NCBI GenBank assembly: GCA_004123355.1
Contig: SCHM01000003.1
Coordinates: forward strand, 4,607,058-4,671,057
DNA from: Amphirosellinia nigrospora
Lineage: Eukaryota; Ascomycota; Sordariomycetes; Xylariales; Xylariaceae
Length of the DNA stretch: 64,000 nt
Direction: 5' to 3'
Positions 39,221 through 50,746 of this stretch are shown one piece after another. The notes under the pieces are model-generated. The model ran no database searches, was not told the DNA's origin, and saw only the letters and a list, made by a program, of their open reading frames with translations. The stretch's first letter is position 1; every line of letters begins with the position of its first letter. The position numbers and the translations under genes were made by a program.

Positions 39221-40959
39221 TTACCTATATTCTGACCACGAGACAGAAGCGATATTTGCGGCTGACTTCCAATCACCACGTCGCGCCCGCGCGCAGAGCT
39301 CAAGTAAGACCCCCGCCGCCCATGCAAAGTCAGCTCTTTCGAGGTAGATCTGGCCCGACAGCCTAGTCCAGAAAGCCCCATTGTAGTGCCTGACAGCTAT
39401 ATACGTCTCGAATTCATTGACGCTTCTCTCCGTCATCCAATTGGCCACGGCATCGGCATCCTCTCGAGGAACCCACGACTTTGCCCAATAACGGCTTCCT
39501 CGCCGTTTTGATCGATTTCAAGAGGGAGTCTTACGTTGGTAAAGCAACAGTCTTCCTGGGCACCAGCTTCGCTCGTGAGGACGTCCGTCCCATAAGCTTT
39601 GCCATCAGCTCACCTCCTTGCTTTGCGAGTCCTATACAGTAGCCGCGTACTCGTTCCTCGCCACCGCATACCTCGTGCCTGAATTTCAAGGCTTCTAGCA
39701 CACAGAGGTAAGGTGAGGTGTCTATTGTCGAAACATGTTCAAAGAGACTACCAAAATACTTGGTTGGCGAGATATCTTTCCTGTCTGCCTCTGGTAGGTA
39801 GCTGCCATCCGTTGGGTATGATGTCTTGATCAAGGGTTGGTTACGTCTAGGGACGTACAGAATGGCGCAACCGCGAGGGACCATGAGCCATCTAATATGC
39901 AATTCAGCCGCCAGCAAAGCTTGTACGTAAACAGAAATAGGGAAGCGGGGAAATGAGCTCACTTATAGCAGTTACTAATGACAAAATCGGGGCCGACCTG
40001 AGCGAGGTGAGTCAAGTCAATATTTCCGATGCCATGGGCCGCGTCGACTATAACACTTGAAGTCAGTTATTGCTGTTAATAGGATGAATTGTGGGTGTGT
40101 CAGAAGCTTTGAGACATCACTTCGTCCCCAAATAGAAACGTCATGCTCTGAAAGTTACCAAAGCAGGAAGAAAATGGTTCCGGGAATTACGCACTGCAAC
40201 TCATGATACCTTGTTGCTTGTAGAGTTGGACGAGCGACTCCCAGGGCAACCGAACGCCGGGAAATGTCAGGACGGTATCAAACATGGCGAGCACAACGCG
40301 CTTCCCCTGTTGGCGTATTGCGACCAGCGCGTTGTTTACTTTTCGGAGGATATCATCATCCTTGATAGGATAGTCCAAGTCAATACTATAGCCACGAATA
40401 GGGGTTGTCTCTTCTAAGGAGCGTATCGTCTTAAGACACCCGCCGTAAATGGTATTGAAATGCAAGATGACATCGCCTTCTACGTATACCAAGTTTCTCA
40501 GAACTGTATTGATACCAGTGAGAGCATTAGGCACAAAAACCACTTCTTCGGCATCTGCTCCAGAAGAGGAGCTACGGCCGACCTTGCTTGAAGCAGGAGT
40601 TCTATGAGATATAGGCGTCAGAAATTACCGCATACAGCATGGAATTACCCCATTCACGGGCTTTCAGGAGCTCGCAGGAGCAAAGGCATGATCAAAGCGG
40701 GATAATGAATAGCATTGGAATGCGTACTCGGATAGGTGAACCGAATGAAGGTATCAGGGCGGGCCTCCGTCTCGCTCTGCAAGCTTCGCTGGTAGTCGCG
40801 TACGGTATCTGGGAATGTTCCAAATGACCCGTGATTTAATGGCACATATGAAGTTGCAAAGCTGAAGTGGGCCTCGCGCATCGCCTTGCCGAAGGACACC
40901 ATGACTCCCGATCGATGTCCAGACTGTGCAATATTTTTTGCGTGATGATGGTCCCTCAA
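39221..40959 (-). CDS. PLP-dependent aminotransferase class V-like protein
   Basis: It resembles fungal class-V aminotransferase / isopenicillin-N-epimerase-like enzymes. The N-terminus reads FGKAMREAHFSFATSYVPLN, then HGSFGTFPDTVRDYQ and EARPDTFIRF. EVVFVPNALTGINTVLRNL and FNTIYGGCLKTI follow, then a split exon with DAAHGIG and VGPDFVISNCYK, where the Lys is the expected Schiff-base residue, and WLMVPRGCAILYVPRRNQPL. The C-terminus shows HYNGAFWTRLSGQIYLERAD and WAAGVLLELCARA. Introns at 39892-39962 (its phase splits the Lys codon, AA|A) and 40048-40194 are clear; at least one more lies around 40560-40730 and its borders are uncertain. One-base deletions occur near 39589-39591 (G run) and near 39499. 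The substrate is unknown. Confidence 0.85.
40048..40194 (-). other. Introner-like intron, copy A
   Basis: This 147-bp intron of the class-V aminotransferase-like gene begins GTGCGTAATTCCCGGAACCA and ends CAATAACTGACTTCAAGTGT-TATAG. Both ends are nearly identical to an intron of an unrelated gene at 50475-50577, while the middles differ in length and sequence. The branch-point consensus CTGAC lies within the shared 3' block. Exon sequence on either side is not similar between the two genes. Confidence 0.7.
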
Positions 40960-43900
40960 TTTGTTAATGGCCGGACAGTTATCAGCGCCGTTGTGCGCAG
41001 CGTAGAGATTAGGTACTTTAGGCCAAGCAACTAACTATCAAAGGCTCGCCAATGTAAGCCGCGTACCATAGCCGCTAGTCAAAGCCGTTGTCCCGAGCAA
41101 TGCGTAGATGTTTATGTTAAGTTATCCGAATAGTAACACAAAGCTCGACAACGAAGAGCGTGGAGAGGGGTGAGTAGGATCGTGGCTGATATTGGAGTAT
41201 AGGGTGAGGGACGTGCAGCGAAAATGGCGTCATTCTAAGCTGCCAGATACGGATATGATAAGTTTACCTACGGAACAGCTTCCTGCTCGGGATATGCTGA
41301 CTACTACATCGCATCATGGTGCAAGGCCATTCAAGTATTACGATATAAAGAGAGAAGGACGCCTTCAGCAGACTCAAAAGAGTCCCAACCGATTTTCTCT
41401 CCGCTAAAGATAACGATACAAACAGGCGAATATCTGCTCTATCATTCAAAAACAATAAATTACAAAAATAGATTTAATTGACAATCGTCTCATGTTATTG
41501 GACAACCCTCTAATATGTCGAGATTAATGTATACTTGTATGCTACAGTTTCAATAGTTTGTCCATCATGACCAGAAACAAAACCGTTGGGACTGTCTTGG
41601 GTACAGCAAGAACGGGGCCAACAGCCGGGAAAAAGCGGACTCTTGAGTGACATCGCTTTCTATGTGGTAGTTTCTGGGGTAAACTACCACCGTCCATCGT
41701 CCACCGTCCACCGTCCTTTGTCCTTCGTCGCTGGATTGAAGGTTTTCATGGAGCCGAATGATTGCTGTGCCGAGCCGAGACATCGACCTCATAATCATCG
41801 ACTGATCACGGCTTTTGCTTAGAAACTCTCTACAAGCAAGTTATAGGTGCCGGATAGCGCGGCACTGCGGTCGATGCCGACAGATGACCTTAAACTCGGG
41901 CCACGCAGCAGCGAAGCGGACACCCCACTCCGGCAGCTAGAAACGAGAATCTATACCGGCTGTAGTGTGGTATAACACACATAGTACTGCACCAAGGAAG
42001 TAGTGTAGTGTATAGTTACTATACTGCAACACGAGCTATGCTATATCCATTGACGAGCTTGTTGGTCATCCTGCCTAGCCCAGAGGCAGATATTAGGTCA
42101 GTCTTACGCCGCTCTTATCCAAGCCTCCACCAAGACATGTGCTGAGCACGAAGTCGCCGATGCGGAGAACGATCAGAGGCATTGGAAAGCATTGGAAAGC
42201 AAGCTCGAGGTGCTTACTCTACATTAAGGTACGGTGCCTTACAGTATATGAAGAAAGGTAGATTAAAGTTCAACCCTATATCGGGCATCATGTTGGCCCA
42301 GCCAGTATTTGCAATACGCCGGGAAAAGCCGAGCAATTTACCCGGCCATCAGAATACGGCTTGCTGTAGGCGAATTCCAAAGACAATCCGGAGTACACTA
42401 GACATGTGTAGGCAAGTAGGTATGATGAAATTCTGCTTTTTCATTTTATTTTAATTTTTATTCTGTGTATTTCTTCTTCATCGGGCGTCGGATTCATGTC
42501 GTCCTAATATTGTTCCGGGACTTGCCCGCCAAGTATAGTGTAACGTAGTTGAGACATTCTTACCCTGAATGGCTTAACGACGAACTGTTTAGATTTTGCT
42601 GTGTGGTTGTGCTTGTACTTAGGAGCCTACCTAACCTCTCACTCCTCGTATGAAATTGGTGTGTACTTTCTGGATAGTTTACCAGTGAGATCATACTTAC
42701 TTGGGTTCGTGCTACAGTTATAACTTGGCAGGGCAAAGCCCTCTAAATACTCAAGATCAGAGGGGACTAACTCGCTTGAGTGTGGTGTACGATCCCGTCG
42801 GGATGGGAGTGGTTGGCATGTGCTAGATTGAGACCTTAAGAAGTTAGCTGCTCGGTAGCCCGTGTCAAAAAAGACTTGCTTGACCTTCAAGTAAAATCCT
42901 GATTTCCCTACTTTGATCCCAGTCCACATCCACTGCAACGCTGCCGAAGTATGGCGTTCGGCTGTATGCCGCACAGGACCTAAGTACACGGCGAGGGGGA
43001 ACCTTAGTGTTCACGGAACGAATTTATCCTCCCCTCTCCGATTTTGGCGTCGCCGCCCAAGGGCCGTCAACCGAGCCGCCAGAGCGACTCGCAGATTATC
43101 CCTAGATGGCAACGGCGAGGGGAAGATGAATAGCTTTCCACACAGCGATCTCGAACCCTGAAACCATATCCGTTGGCCTTCGTGAGATTTGAAAGTCTGT
43201 GAGCAAACCAGGTTCGCAAAGGGAGGTAAGTATGTGGTTGTGAGAACAGTGGATAACCTTCTCTATTGTACTATTATACTCGAGATGATGGTTGCCGTCA
43301 AATCCACAGTACAAAGTAATATTGAGCTCGACAATGACTCCATCTAATGCACATGAGCTAAATAAACTACCGTAATATACTACCCAGGCCGAGAAAACCA
43401 CCTTGGTTTGCAGTGGCAACCGTATATTTGCAGAGCTACTATGTATTACACTGTCAAGGAAGGACATTGTGCTCTGTGTGTGTGTACCAAGATGGTAGGT
43501 GGTAGTACTAAGGGATGGAGATGTAGAAAAAGATAAGACCTAAGGTATTCGCCAATGCTACCTACACCAAGCGTGCGTCGCGGCCAATCAGAAGCTATGG
43601 TAGGCAGGTAGTCAGGTCCCAAACCGGCAGACCCCAGCGGCGGTTCAACCACATCCTTAACCACATCCTTTAGTGATGCTGCCTGTGTGTACCAAGCAGA
43701 TACCAAGGTCCGAAACCCGCTAGTGTCCAAATTGGCCGTACGAGCAACCCTGAGCAACCCCCTCAACCCCTTCGAGTGCCCCTGACACCCGGTGATACGT
43801 CTAGTCCTTACCTGGCCTAGCCTCTGGGTTTGTCTCCGGCCATCCTGCACAGACTCTGCAACCTGGAAGTCTGGAAGTCAACTGAGCGGCCAGGGCGGGT

Positions 43901-44386
43901 GGAGCGGGTGGGCGTCTTCTCCTCCAATGCCCTATCAGTACACTGGCGCTGGCTCTGCCGACTCCTGTCTGGTGCATGTCCCTTATGCTGTACAGCCACT
44001 CTCTGCCCTGCTAGTCAGATCCTTACTGTACTGTACACTACCAACCACGAAACGAACAACACCAACACTACTACCAACATCTCATCGACACTGGCGCCGC
44101 GACAAACACCTGCATCGCGATAGCATAGCCCCACGGGTCGCTCAATTGTCGACGACATCATCAAGAAACGCGCTCGAAGAATCCGACCATTAGCCCGCAA
44201 AGAACAGCGATAGAACCGAGAATCCCTCCTCGATGGTGCCGGCGAGTTAACCTCCCCGTCTGGCAAGCCTGGTGCTGTGAAGCATCGACGCTCGTCCGAC
44301 CGATCCGACCGAACGGCCCATTCACCGTCGCCGTCGTCGCCGTCGCCCTCTTCGCCATCGTCCATCCCATCTAAAGCGCTGCAGCA
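40960..44386. other. Long intergenic region, no supported gene
   Basis: Over 3.4 kb there is no convincing coding sequence. Short frames at 42639-42989 and 43102-43467 (minus) lack motifs. The last ~500 bp before the next gene is a pyrimidine- and CG-rich leader with CGTCGCCGTCGTCGCC-type repeats near 44325-44350. A small hairpin GTATAG-TTA-CTATAC lies near 42010-42024. Confidence 0.5.
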
Positions 44387-46626
44387 ATGGGTGACCCCAG
44401 AAGCAACGGGTCCGAATTGGATCGCCGTAGCTCACATAGAGCATCCACGAGACTGTCAAATGTGTTGGGCGACTATGACGATGACGATTATGTGCTGCAG
44501 GCAATGGCAATCTCGGACGGCTTCCGACCTGTCGAAGTCGCACAGGATCACAATGCGTCTCATGCCCCGCGGCCGTCTGTGTCATCCTTAGAGCCGCCGG
44601 TCGCACGCGCCATGTCTCCACGTCCCTCGAGTGTGTCAAAGCCGCCGCCTGTGCATGAGTCTTTCGCCCTTCCGTATAATCGGTTGGAACGGTCGCCCAC
44701 GAGATTTTCGGGCGTATCTACTGACTCTCCCATCATGTCTGCCGAGACACCCTATGAAGGACCCTCGGGTCCCTCACATCCATATCAGATGTATCCGCAG
44801 GACGTCCGGTTAGCCAGAACTGCTAGTTTAGCGACCACATCAACTGTACCCATCTCCGAGCGGTCTTATAATGGGCCTGGTCGTCCAACTCATCCTTACG
44901 GCATATATCCACAAAACGTGGCTGCTGAGATTGACGAATCCGCTACCCCCTCACCACAGAGGGAGATTAATGTTGGCTTCCCTGGTACGTCTAGCAATTA
45001 CCAAAGAAGACTCGGCCCGGATGGTGAGGAAGCGGCGGATATGATAGGTCCGGATGGGCACACGGAACAATTGCCACCCTACACCAGGTATCCAGTGGAG
45101 GCTTATGCTCAGAAAGCCATGGGTATATCCATAAATCAGCCAGCGACACCATCGTCTCCTGCGCAGCAGAATCTTGAAATCCCAGGTGCGGGTGGCATTG
45201 GCTTGGCTACTCGAAATCCCGAATTCTCATCGACAGAGGATTTAAATCAACTGAGCTCTCCTCAGTCTCGTCGATCTATACGGAGTTTCGCTTCCGAGGC
45301 TAGCCATCACTCAATCAACACGGCTGCCCTGGCGGTCACAAATGAGAAGCGTGAACCCAACTGGAAAACAGCTGCAAGGCGAAAAGTATGGGGTGTCATC
45401 CCTTGCTGGGCTGTAGTATTAGGAGTAATCGTACTAGTCATGCTGGGCGTGGTTGTAGGAACAGTCATTGGCACGGTCTATGTGTCTCACTTGAAGAACT
45501 CGGATCACAAGTATGGCCCGAACCTTAGTTACTACTTCGAGTTAATGTTAACATATTTTACAGGCCACCTTATTCGGCAACGAATTCTGCCCCTGGCTTT
45601 GTACCCTTGACTACTGTTCCGCCAGGCTTGCCACCTCTGGCCGAGGGCCCATTTTCTCTACCGCTCCTGGGCCCTCGCTATTCAAACACATGTTTCCAAG
45701 ACCCAAGTCAGGGCCGCGCATGGAACTGTGATGCTATTATGTCTCAACTTACTATGTCTATTCATCGGAAGCATAATGCGGCTGACAACGCGGCATACAC
45801 GTTAGACTTGTCCTACAACCAATCATATACACAGGAGTCTTATGTATATACATACGGGGTACAACCACCTTCACTGGCCGACCAACAACTCCAGCTAGTC
45901 AACGATACCTTCGAACGTTCCCGAGGTCCAGCCTGGGCCTTTGCACTGCCATACAACAAAACTATTATTCTGCCCGAGGAATTCTTGACGCCAAATCAAA
46001 ACTCATCCTTAGACGAAATGCAACGGCGTATGATGTTTGGCTTCGACTTCAAACGAAAAGGCCTTGCGCAAACTGGCGAAAAACCGTGGATTTGTATCTG
46101 GCCAGATACGCTTCTAGAGGTCTTTATCTATGCTAGCCAAAGTAGTAGCTACAAGTTCCCCATGTCCTCTAGTAGTAGCATGGACGCATCGAGCAGCCCA
46201 CTTCCTACTGATCCATCAGCCAACACTGGCTACAATAGGGAGGCGAGAGGGCAACCCGACATTCATGATTGGCCACATACGCCCCCTCCTCCACCACCAC
46301 CCACGAGCTCAACATCATCATCGTCGTCGTCATCGTCATCGTCGTCAACGACAACAACATCGTCAACCTCGCCGACAGAAACGCCAAACTGGTTCAGCCA
46401 CCCTCCAATGCCGCCTCCTCTATACGCACCTTATCCGCGAGTAATCAAGGTTGAGGAGCGGCGTAACTCTCAAATTGACGGACCCGTGCCCGTATGCCGT
46501 CAAGTGGAGATTGTCGACCAGGGGGTACAAGCTCGGCCTGTCCGAAATGAAAAGGGAGAGCCGGTCGAGATCCAGATTACCGAAATAGTAGCGCAGAGTG
46601 GGAGAAAGAGGGTAATTATTTTCTGA
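44387..46626 (+). CDS. Single-pass membrane protein resembling DUF7820 proteins
   Basis: Two exons (44387-45510 and 45564-46626, 53-bp GT..AG intron) encode exactly 728 residues. The first ~320 residues are disordered and rich in Ser/Pro with repeated SHPYQMYPQ / THPYGIYPQ elements. One transmembrane helix (VIPCWAVVLGVIVLVMLGVV, about residues 340-365) follows a basic KTAARRKVWG patch, predicting a cytosolic N-terminus. The downstream ectodomain has Cys residues (NTCFQDPSQGRAWNCD) and AWAFALPYNKT, with several Asn-x-Ser/Thr sites, then a Pro and Ser/Thr homopolymer zone and a final folded patch (VPVCRQVEIVDQG). It resembles the fungal DUF7820 group; function is unknown. No frameshift is needed. 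Confidence 0.8.
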
Positions 46627-47736
46627 GGCGACATTCTCCTGACCAACAGCGATGGACCCGGGATGATGGAGGGTCAGAAGGCAATGAATTAAGTGATTGC
46701 GGATGCATATGGTGGATAACCTGAACTTCCAGAGCGCACTTTTCTTTGTTTTTGGTTTTTTTTTGGCAGCGAATCCCTCCTGAATATATCTGATTTTGAA
46801 TCCAGCAAATATCTTTGCCTGGACAACGTTGTACATAGCATGGGTTGGAAACAAAGCACGGGCATCGAATACCGGCGTTTGGGTGCTTTTCATTGTATAT
46901 GGGAAATAGCTGTTACACAGCCGTATTGACATCTTTTGGGAGCACTGCAAGGGTCTTTCTTAATTCGTTGTACTAGACAAAACTTGGTGTCATCATGGGC
47001 CTTTTTCATCCTCGTGAGGTTCTCGAGGTCGGTTGGTTGCTCTACTTGGATATACCTGGTCTTTTCGCCTACCTGCTACATACCTTGCCTATAGTTGCGC
47101 CTGTCCCTATCTGTCACTACTCATATAGTCACTCTGTCTCAGGTGTACTTAACTGATGATTGTCGATATTTGACTTGAATGTGCGTCTCTTGTGATAACA
47201 TATTTAGAATGTGACTTCTTAGTTGCTTAACCTGGTTGTTGTGTGATTTTTTAACATAGATGTAGTTACAAAAACTTCATTTCTTGACAGGTGCTACATA
47301 TAAGTCGACCCACGTGATATCAGCTGATAATTAAAACTAAAAACCAAATGTTGGGGTTGAGATTACAGAACAGCGAGAATGTATCTTAGTTATGTGTTAG
47401 GAGTCGGTAACTTAGAGACTTTAGAGGTAGTCAAGAATGAGAAATACGTCGCCTGTTCGATATTCGTGGAAGTAGAAGCGCCACAGGTTTACTACCATTG
47501 GATGCAGAGGTCTACGCGATGTGAAAGAACGCTAATGTATCAGTAACGTACCGAAATATAGCGTGTGAGTTAGAAATGTTTATTATATTTGGGGTATCAC
47601 TAAATATTGCGCCTGCTGTAAATTAAACCCATCCCCTGTCTGCAAGAGTCTACGGCCAGCATCAAGATATGTTATGTTTTGTATGTATATCATCATACAC
47701 GTCCTACCCAGGAAGACTCTTTCCTCATCACTTCCA
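46627..47736. other. Convergent intergenic region
   Basis: This is the 3' flank shared by two convergent genes. A minus-strand frame at 46420-46950 overlaps the 3' end of the membrane-protein gene antisense and is rejected. A CCCACGTGATATCAGCTGAT motif near 47310 combines a CACGTG core with a palindrome. Nothing else is recognised. Confidence 0.5.
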
Positions 47737-48860
47737 TTAGGTATCAGCCCCCAAGAACACAGGCTTCGGTTCCTCTCCGTCTGCTTTATCTTCATCTCCT
47801 TTCCGAGCCTGCCCAGCAGTGATCCCCATCTCCCCCGCAAGCCCATCAAGGAAGTTCTCGGCCATCTTCTCCGCGCGGCGCTTCCCGATCTTCTTCCTCC
47901 GTTCCGCAATCTCCACACGTCGTCTTTCCTTCTCCTTCTCCCGCTCGCTCCGCACGCGCTCCGTGTTCTCCCTCTCGGCTTTCAGGTTCTCCATCTCCCT
48001 CACGCGGGCCTCCTCGTCCCGCGAGAACTGGTAGAACCCGGTCCCCTTGGTCCGGATCTCGGCGCTGCCGTCGAAGTGCGTGTCGGGCGGCGGCGTGGGC
48101 GACCGGTCGCGCTTCGCCGCCAGCGCCGCCATGGCGTCCAGCGTCGCGTCCTCGGCGCGAACGCCCCCGTCTGGATCGCGTCGCCGTAGATCAGGTTCCG
48201 CGGCCGGATCGTGGGCATGGCTGCCATGTCTTCCAGCTCCGAGGCGCCCAGCGCCGCGCGCGCGGCTCGGCGTTCCTGGCGCTGGACTTCAGCCCGCGTG
48301 CCGACGCGCGTGCGCCCGAACTCGTCTTGGTACTCGACCATCTCATGCCCGCCGCCGTCGTCGTCATTGTCGGAGGATTCGTTATCGCTGCCCGAGCTCG
48401 AGTGCCGGTCTTCGTCCTCGGGGTGTCCCTCGGCCCACTTCCGGTCAAAGTCCACGAGGGGCGCCGCTTCGTTCTCTTTCGCCACGTAGTCGCCGCGCTT
48501 CATGGCCGCGTATAGCCGCGCCTTCTCTTCCATCTTGCGCCGGGCGCGGGCGAAGTCTTGTTTTTCTTCTTCCGTGTTGTGCACGTGCTTGAGTCTGATC
48601 TTGCTGCTGCTGCTGCCGCCGACATCTTCATCGTCGTTGTTCGGCTTCGTGCCGGGTTTGCGCTTCGCTTTTGTGGAGAATATGTCGTCTTTTATCTTGG
48701 ATGGACGCGGGCGACCTGAAGATGAGGAGGAGGAAGTGGTTGTTGGTGCTGATATCAGCGAGCTGAGTTGTGATGCGAACGATAGCGAGCTTGAGAGCGG
48801 GATCTCCTTCTTTTGCTTTTTAGCTGGCCTTTGTCCATAGAGGTTAGGATCTTGGGGCAT
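47737..48860 (-). CDS. CCDC174-like coiled-coil protein
   Basis: It begins MPQDPNLYGQRPAKKQKKE. The middle holds the features of the CCDC174 (coiled-coil domain-containing 174) family: RLKHVHNTEEEKQDFARA, PLVDFDRKWAEG, an acidic Ser/Asp stretch, then EMVEYQDEFGRTRVGTRAE, and after the frame break GTGFYQFSRDEEARVREM. A Lys/Arg/Glu coiled coil (EREKEKERRRVEIAERRKK) precedes the end FLGADT. In animals CCDC174 associates with RNA-splicing or exon-junction factors; that role is an inference here. One missing C or G near 48154 shifts the frame; repairing it gives about 375 residues without introns. The gene is convergent with the membrane-protein gene upstream of it on the map. Confidence 0.82.
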
Positions 48861-49520
48861 TTTGGATCACTAATACGAAGACGAAGTAGAACTCGTTGTG
48901 TACTGCCTTTTGAGATGCTGGCGAAGGTGTAGTTAATGTTCCCCAATACTTCCGAGGTTGTTAAGGCATGCTATTAGGTATAGGTAGGCACCTGTAGCGG
49001 CCCCACATTACTAATGAATCGGAACCGGCATACCGGGACGGCTGGGATTAAGTACAACAACAGCCCGCTAACGTTGGTTTTACTTATAATTATAATCACT
49101 CGCAATACATCACATATGAAAGAATGGGATTATTCCCGTTACTGTGTGTGTGTGAAGTATGATCAATTTCCGATGACTTGTAAACCAACTCCGTAAACCA
49201 AACCCTCCCCAATGCAATCGCTGATCAACGCTGTCTGTAACCCACCCTGACCCGAGGGAAACCCCTCGCCAAATTGTAAAATCCTGTTCAACGTGTGCAA
49301 TGAATGTTGTAGCCCAACCCTTCCAAACCATCTCCCATAATCCATTATCCATGGTGCCGCTCTGTGTATCCCACCACCAGTTCCCTAGTCCCCGTCCTCC
49401 TAATAGCCCCGAGGCTTCCTTGAAACAACATGTAATTCTATCCCCCAGTTCTCTTCCTTCCAACAGTCTTGATGCTTCTCGAGAAGCAAACTCACGATTC
49501 CACCACCAATTCACTCCATC
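48861..49520. other. 3' flank with an in-frame extension of the next gene
   Basis: On the minus strand, the reading frame of the gene at 49521 continues open for about 135 codons after its TAA, down to 49110, and repeats its C-terminal NWWW(D/N) motif twice more. The remaining sequence up to 48861 is the divergent upstream region of the CCDC174-like gene. Confidence 0.55.
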
Positions 49521-50746
49521 TTAATGGTCCTCAGGCGTCTCGGGAAGCATATTGCGATCCCACCACCAGTTTTCCTCAGCGACAACTTCCCGGAGCGGGT
49601 TGAGCTGCGAGTAGCTCTGCATCGCGTAGTCCAATGTCTGTATTGCTCCCTCGCCGACCCACTTGGTGAAGAGGTCCCGATTGACCCATTCACAGCTTCG
49701 TGCGGTCAGCTCGTCGAGGTTTCCGTCCCGTTCCTCTTCCCAACCGTGCTTGAGTGCCCGTTCGCGGTGCCGGTTCCAACCGCGCACTTTGGAGACGTCG
49801 GGCTGGAGGATGCCGCCGGACGCCGCGATCTCGCGCTCTCGGAGGCGCAGGATGAAAGGAACGGCAGCGCCTAGGGTAGTCGTGATAACCTTGGCGCCTG
49901 GGTAATAAGTATCGTCTAGAGCGTCGTGTCGTAGCTCTTCAAAGGAGATTGGTGCGCTGAGTCCTTCCGTCGCGCCGGTCAAAATGAGATGGACCTTGAG
50001 CTCAGGAATCCCAGGAATCTCCTCGGGCGTTCGAAGGTCCATGAGATTGTCTTGTGGATGAAAGATTGCCATGAACAAGGCTCGGAATAGCGGCTGTACG
50101 AGATGAGCCTGTCTCATATCGAAGGGCATCTTCCGGAAACGGATGTCTTCTAATGGCCAAGGTTCCGACCGCAAGGGTCCGCAGACAGCTGGCGTTGGTT
50201 CGTTATCCTCTTCAGGGAAAGCAGTGTCCCTGACTCTTTCTGCCTGCTCGCAGGCATTGAAGTGAAAAGCCACAAATTTGTCGGGGCTGAAATCTCTATG
50301 GGCGTCCTCGTTGTATTCGACAGAAAAAATGGACGAAAAATGGTGAAGCGTGATGTCAGATTCGTACGGCTTGAACGCTTGCCGCCATAGCCAGTTTTCG
50401 ATGTGCCTCGCACAATTGTACGGAAACGACTGGCGCTCGTCGAAAATATATAATGCCGTGGTGGTGTTCATCCACTATAACACTCGGAGTCAGTTATTGT
50501 CATTTAGGACCGATTTGTGTGAGTTTTAGAAGATTCCAGACACTCTCTTATCCCAAATGGCTCCGAGAATTACTTACTGATGTGAAGCGTATAGCGGCAT
50601 CGCGAAACGCCGGGAGGATGCCAGACTTATAAGGAATCCTTGTCGATGGGAACGCGGAACGTGTGTGTTCGAATATTCGGCACACAGACTCTTCGTTCGC
50701 TCTCATCAAAAGTGATTTTTGTCTCGGATAGCAATTGACTGATCAT
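49521..50746 (-). CDS. Unknown fungal protein, two exons
   Basis: The main exon (49521-50474) is a clean frame with natural-looking protein: ALYIFDERQSFPYNCARHIE, MRQAHLVQPLFRALFMAIFH, LKVHLILTGATEGLSAPISF and NRHRERALKHGWEEERDGN, ending NWWWDRNMLPETPEDH. A 103-bp intron (50475-50577) joins it to an upstream exon starting at 50746 (MISQLLSETKITFDESERRV, then ILPAFRDAAIRFTS), which needs one frame correction near 50625. If the short start is used instead, the protein is 316 residues from MNTTTALYIF. There is no signal peptide or membrane helix. I do not recognise the family. Confidence 0.65.
50475..50577 (-). other. Introner-like intron, copy B
   Basis: This 103-bp intron begins GTAAGTAATTCTCGGAGCCA and ends with CAATAACTGACTCCGAGTGT-TATAG. 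Its first 23 bases match copy A (40048-40194) at 19 positions and its last 25 at 23 positions. The two host genes are unrelated, so the similarity belongs to the introns and not to gene duplication. Confidence 0.7.

Noticed and set aside
42004-42032. Small hairpin with GTATAG/CTATAC arms
   Set aside because: A six-base stem with no downstream gene context is within chance expectation.
43815-44640. Several overlapping Arg/Pro/Ser-rich frames on both strands
   Set aside because: They are shadows of CGTCGCC-type simple sequence and of the 5' part of the membrane-protein gene.
46420-46950. 176-codon minus-strand frame
   Set aside because: It runs antisense over the 3' end of the membrane-protein gene and has no recognisable features.
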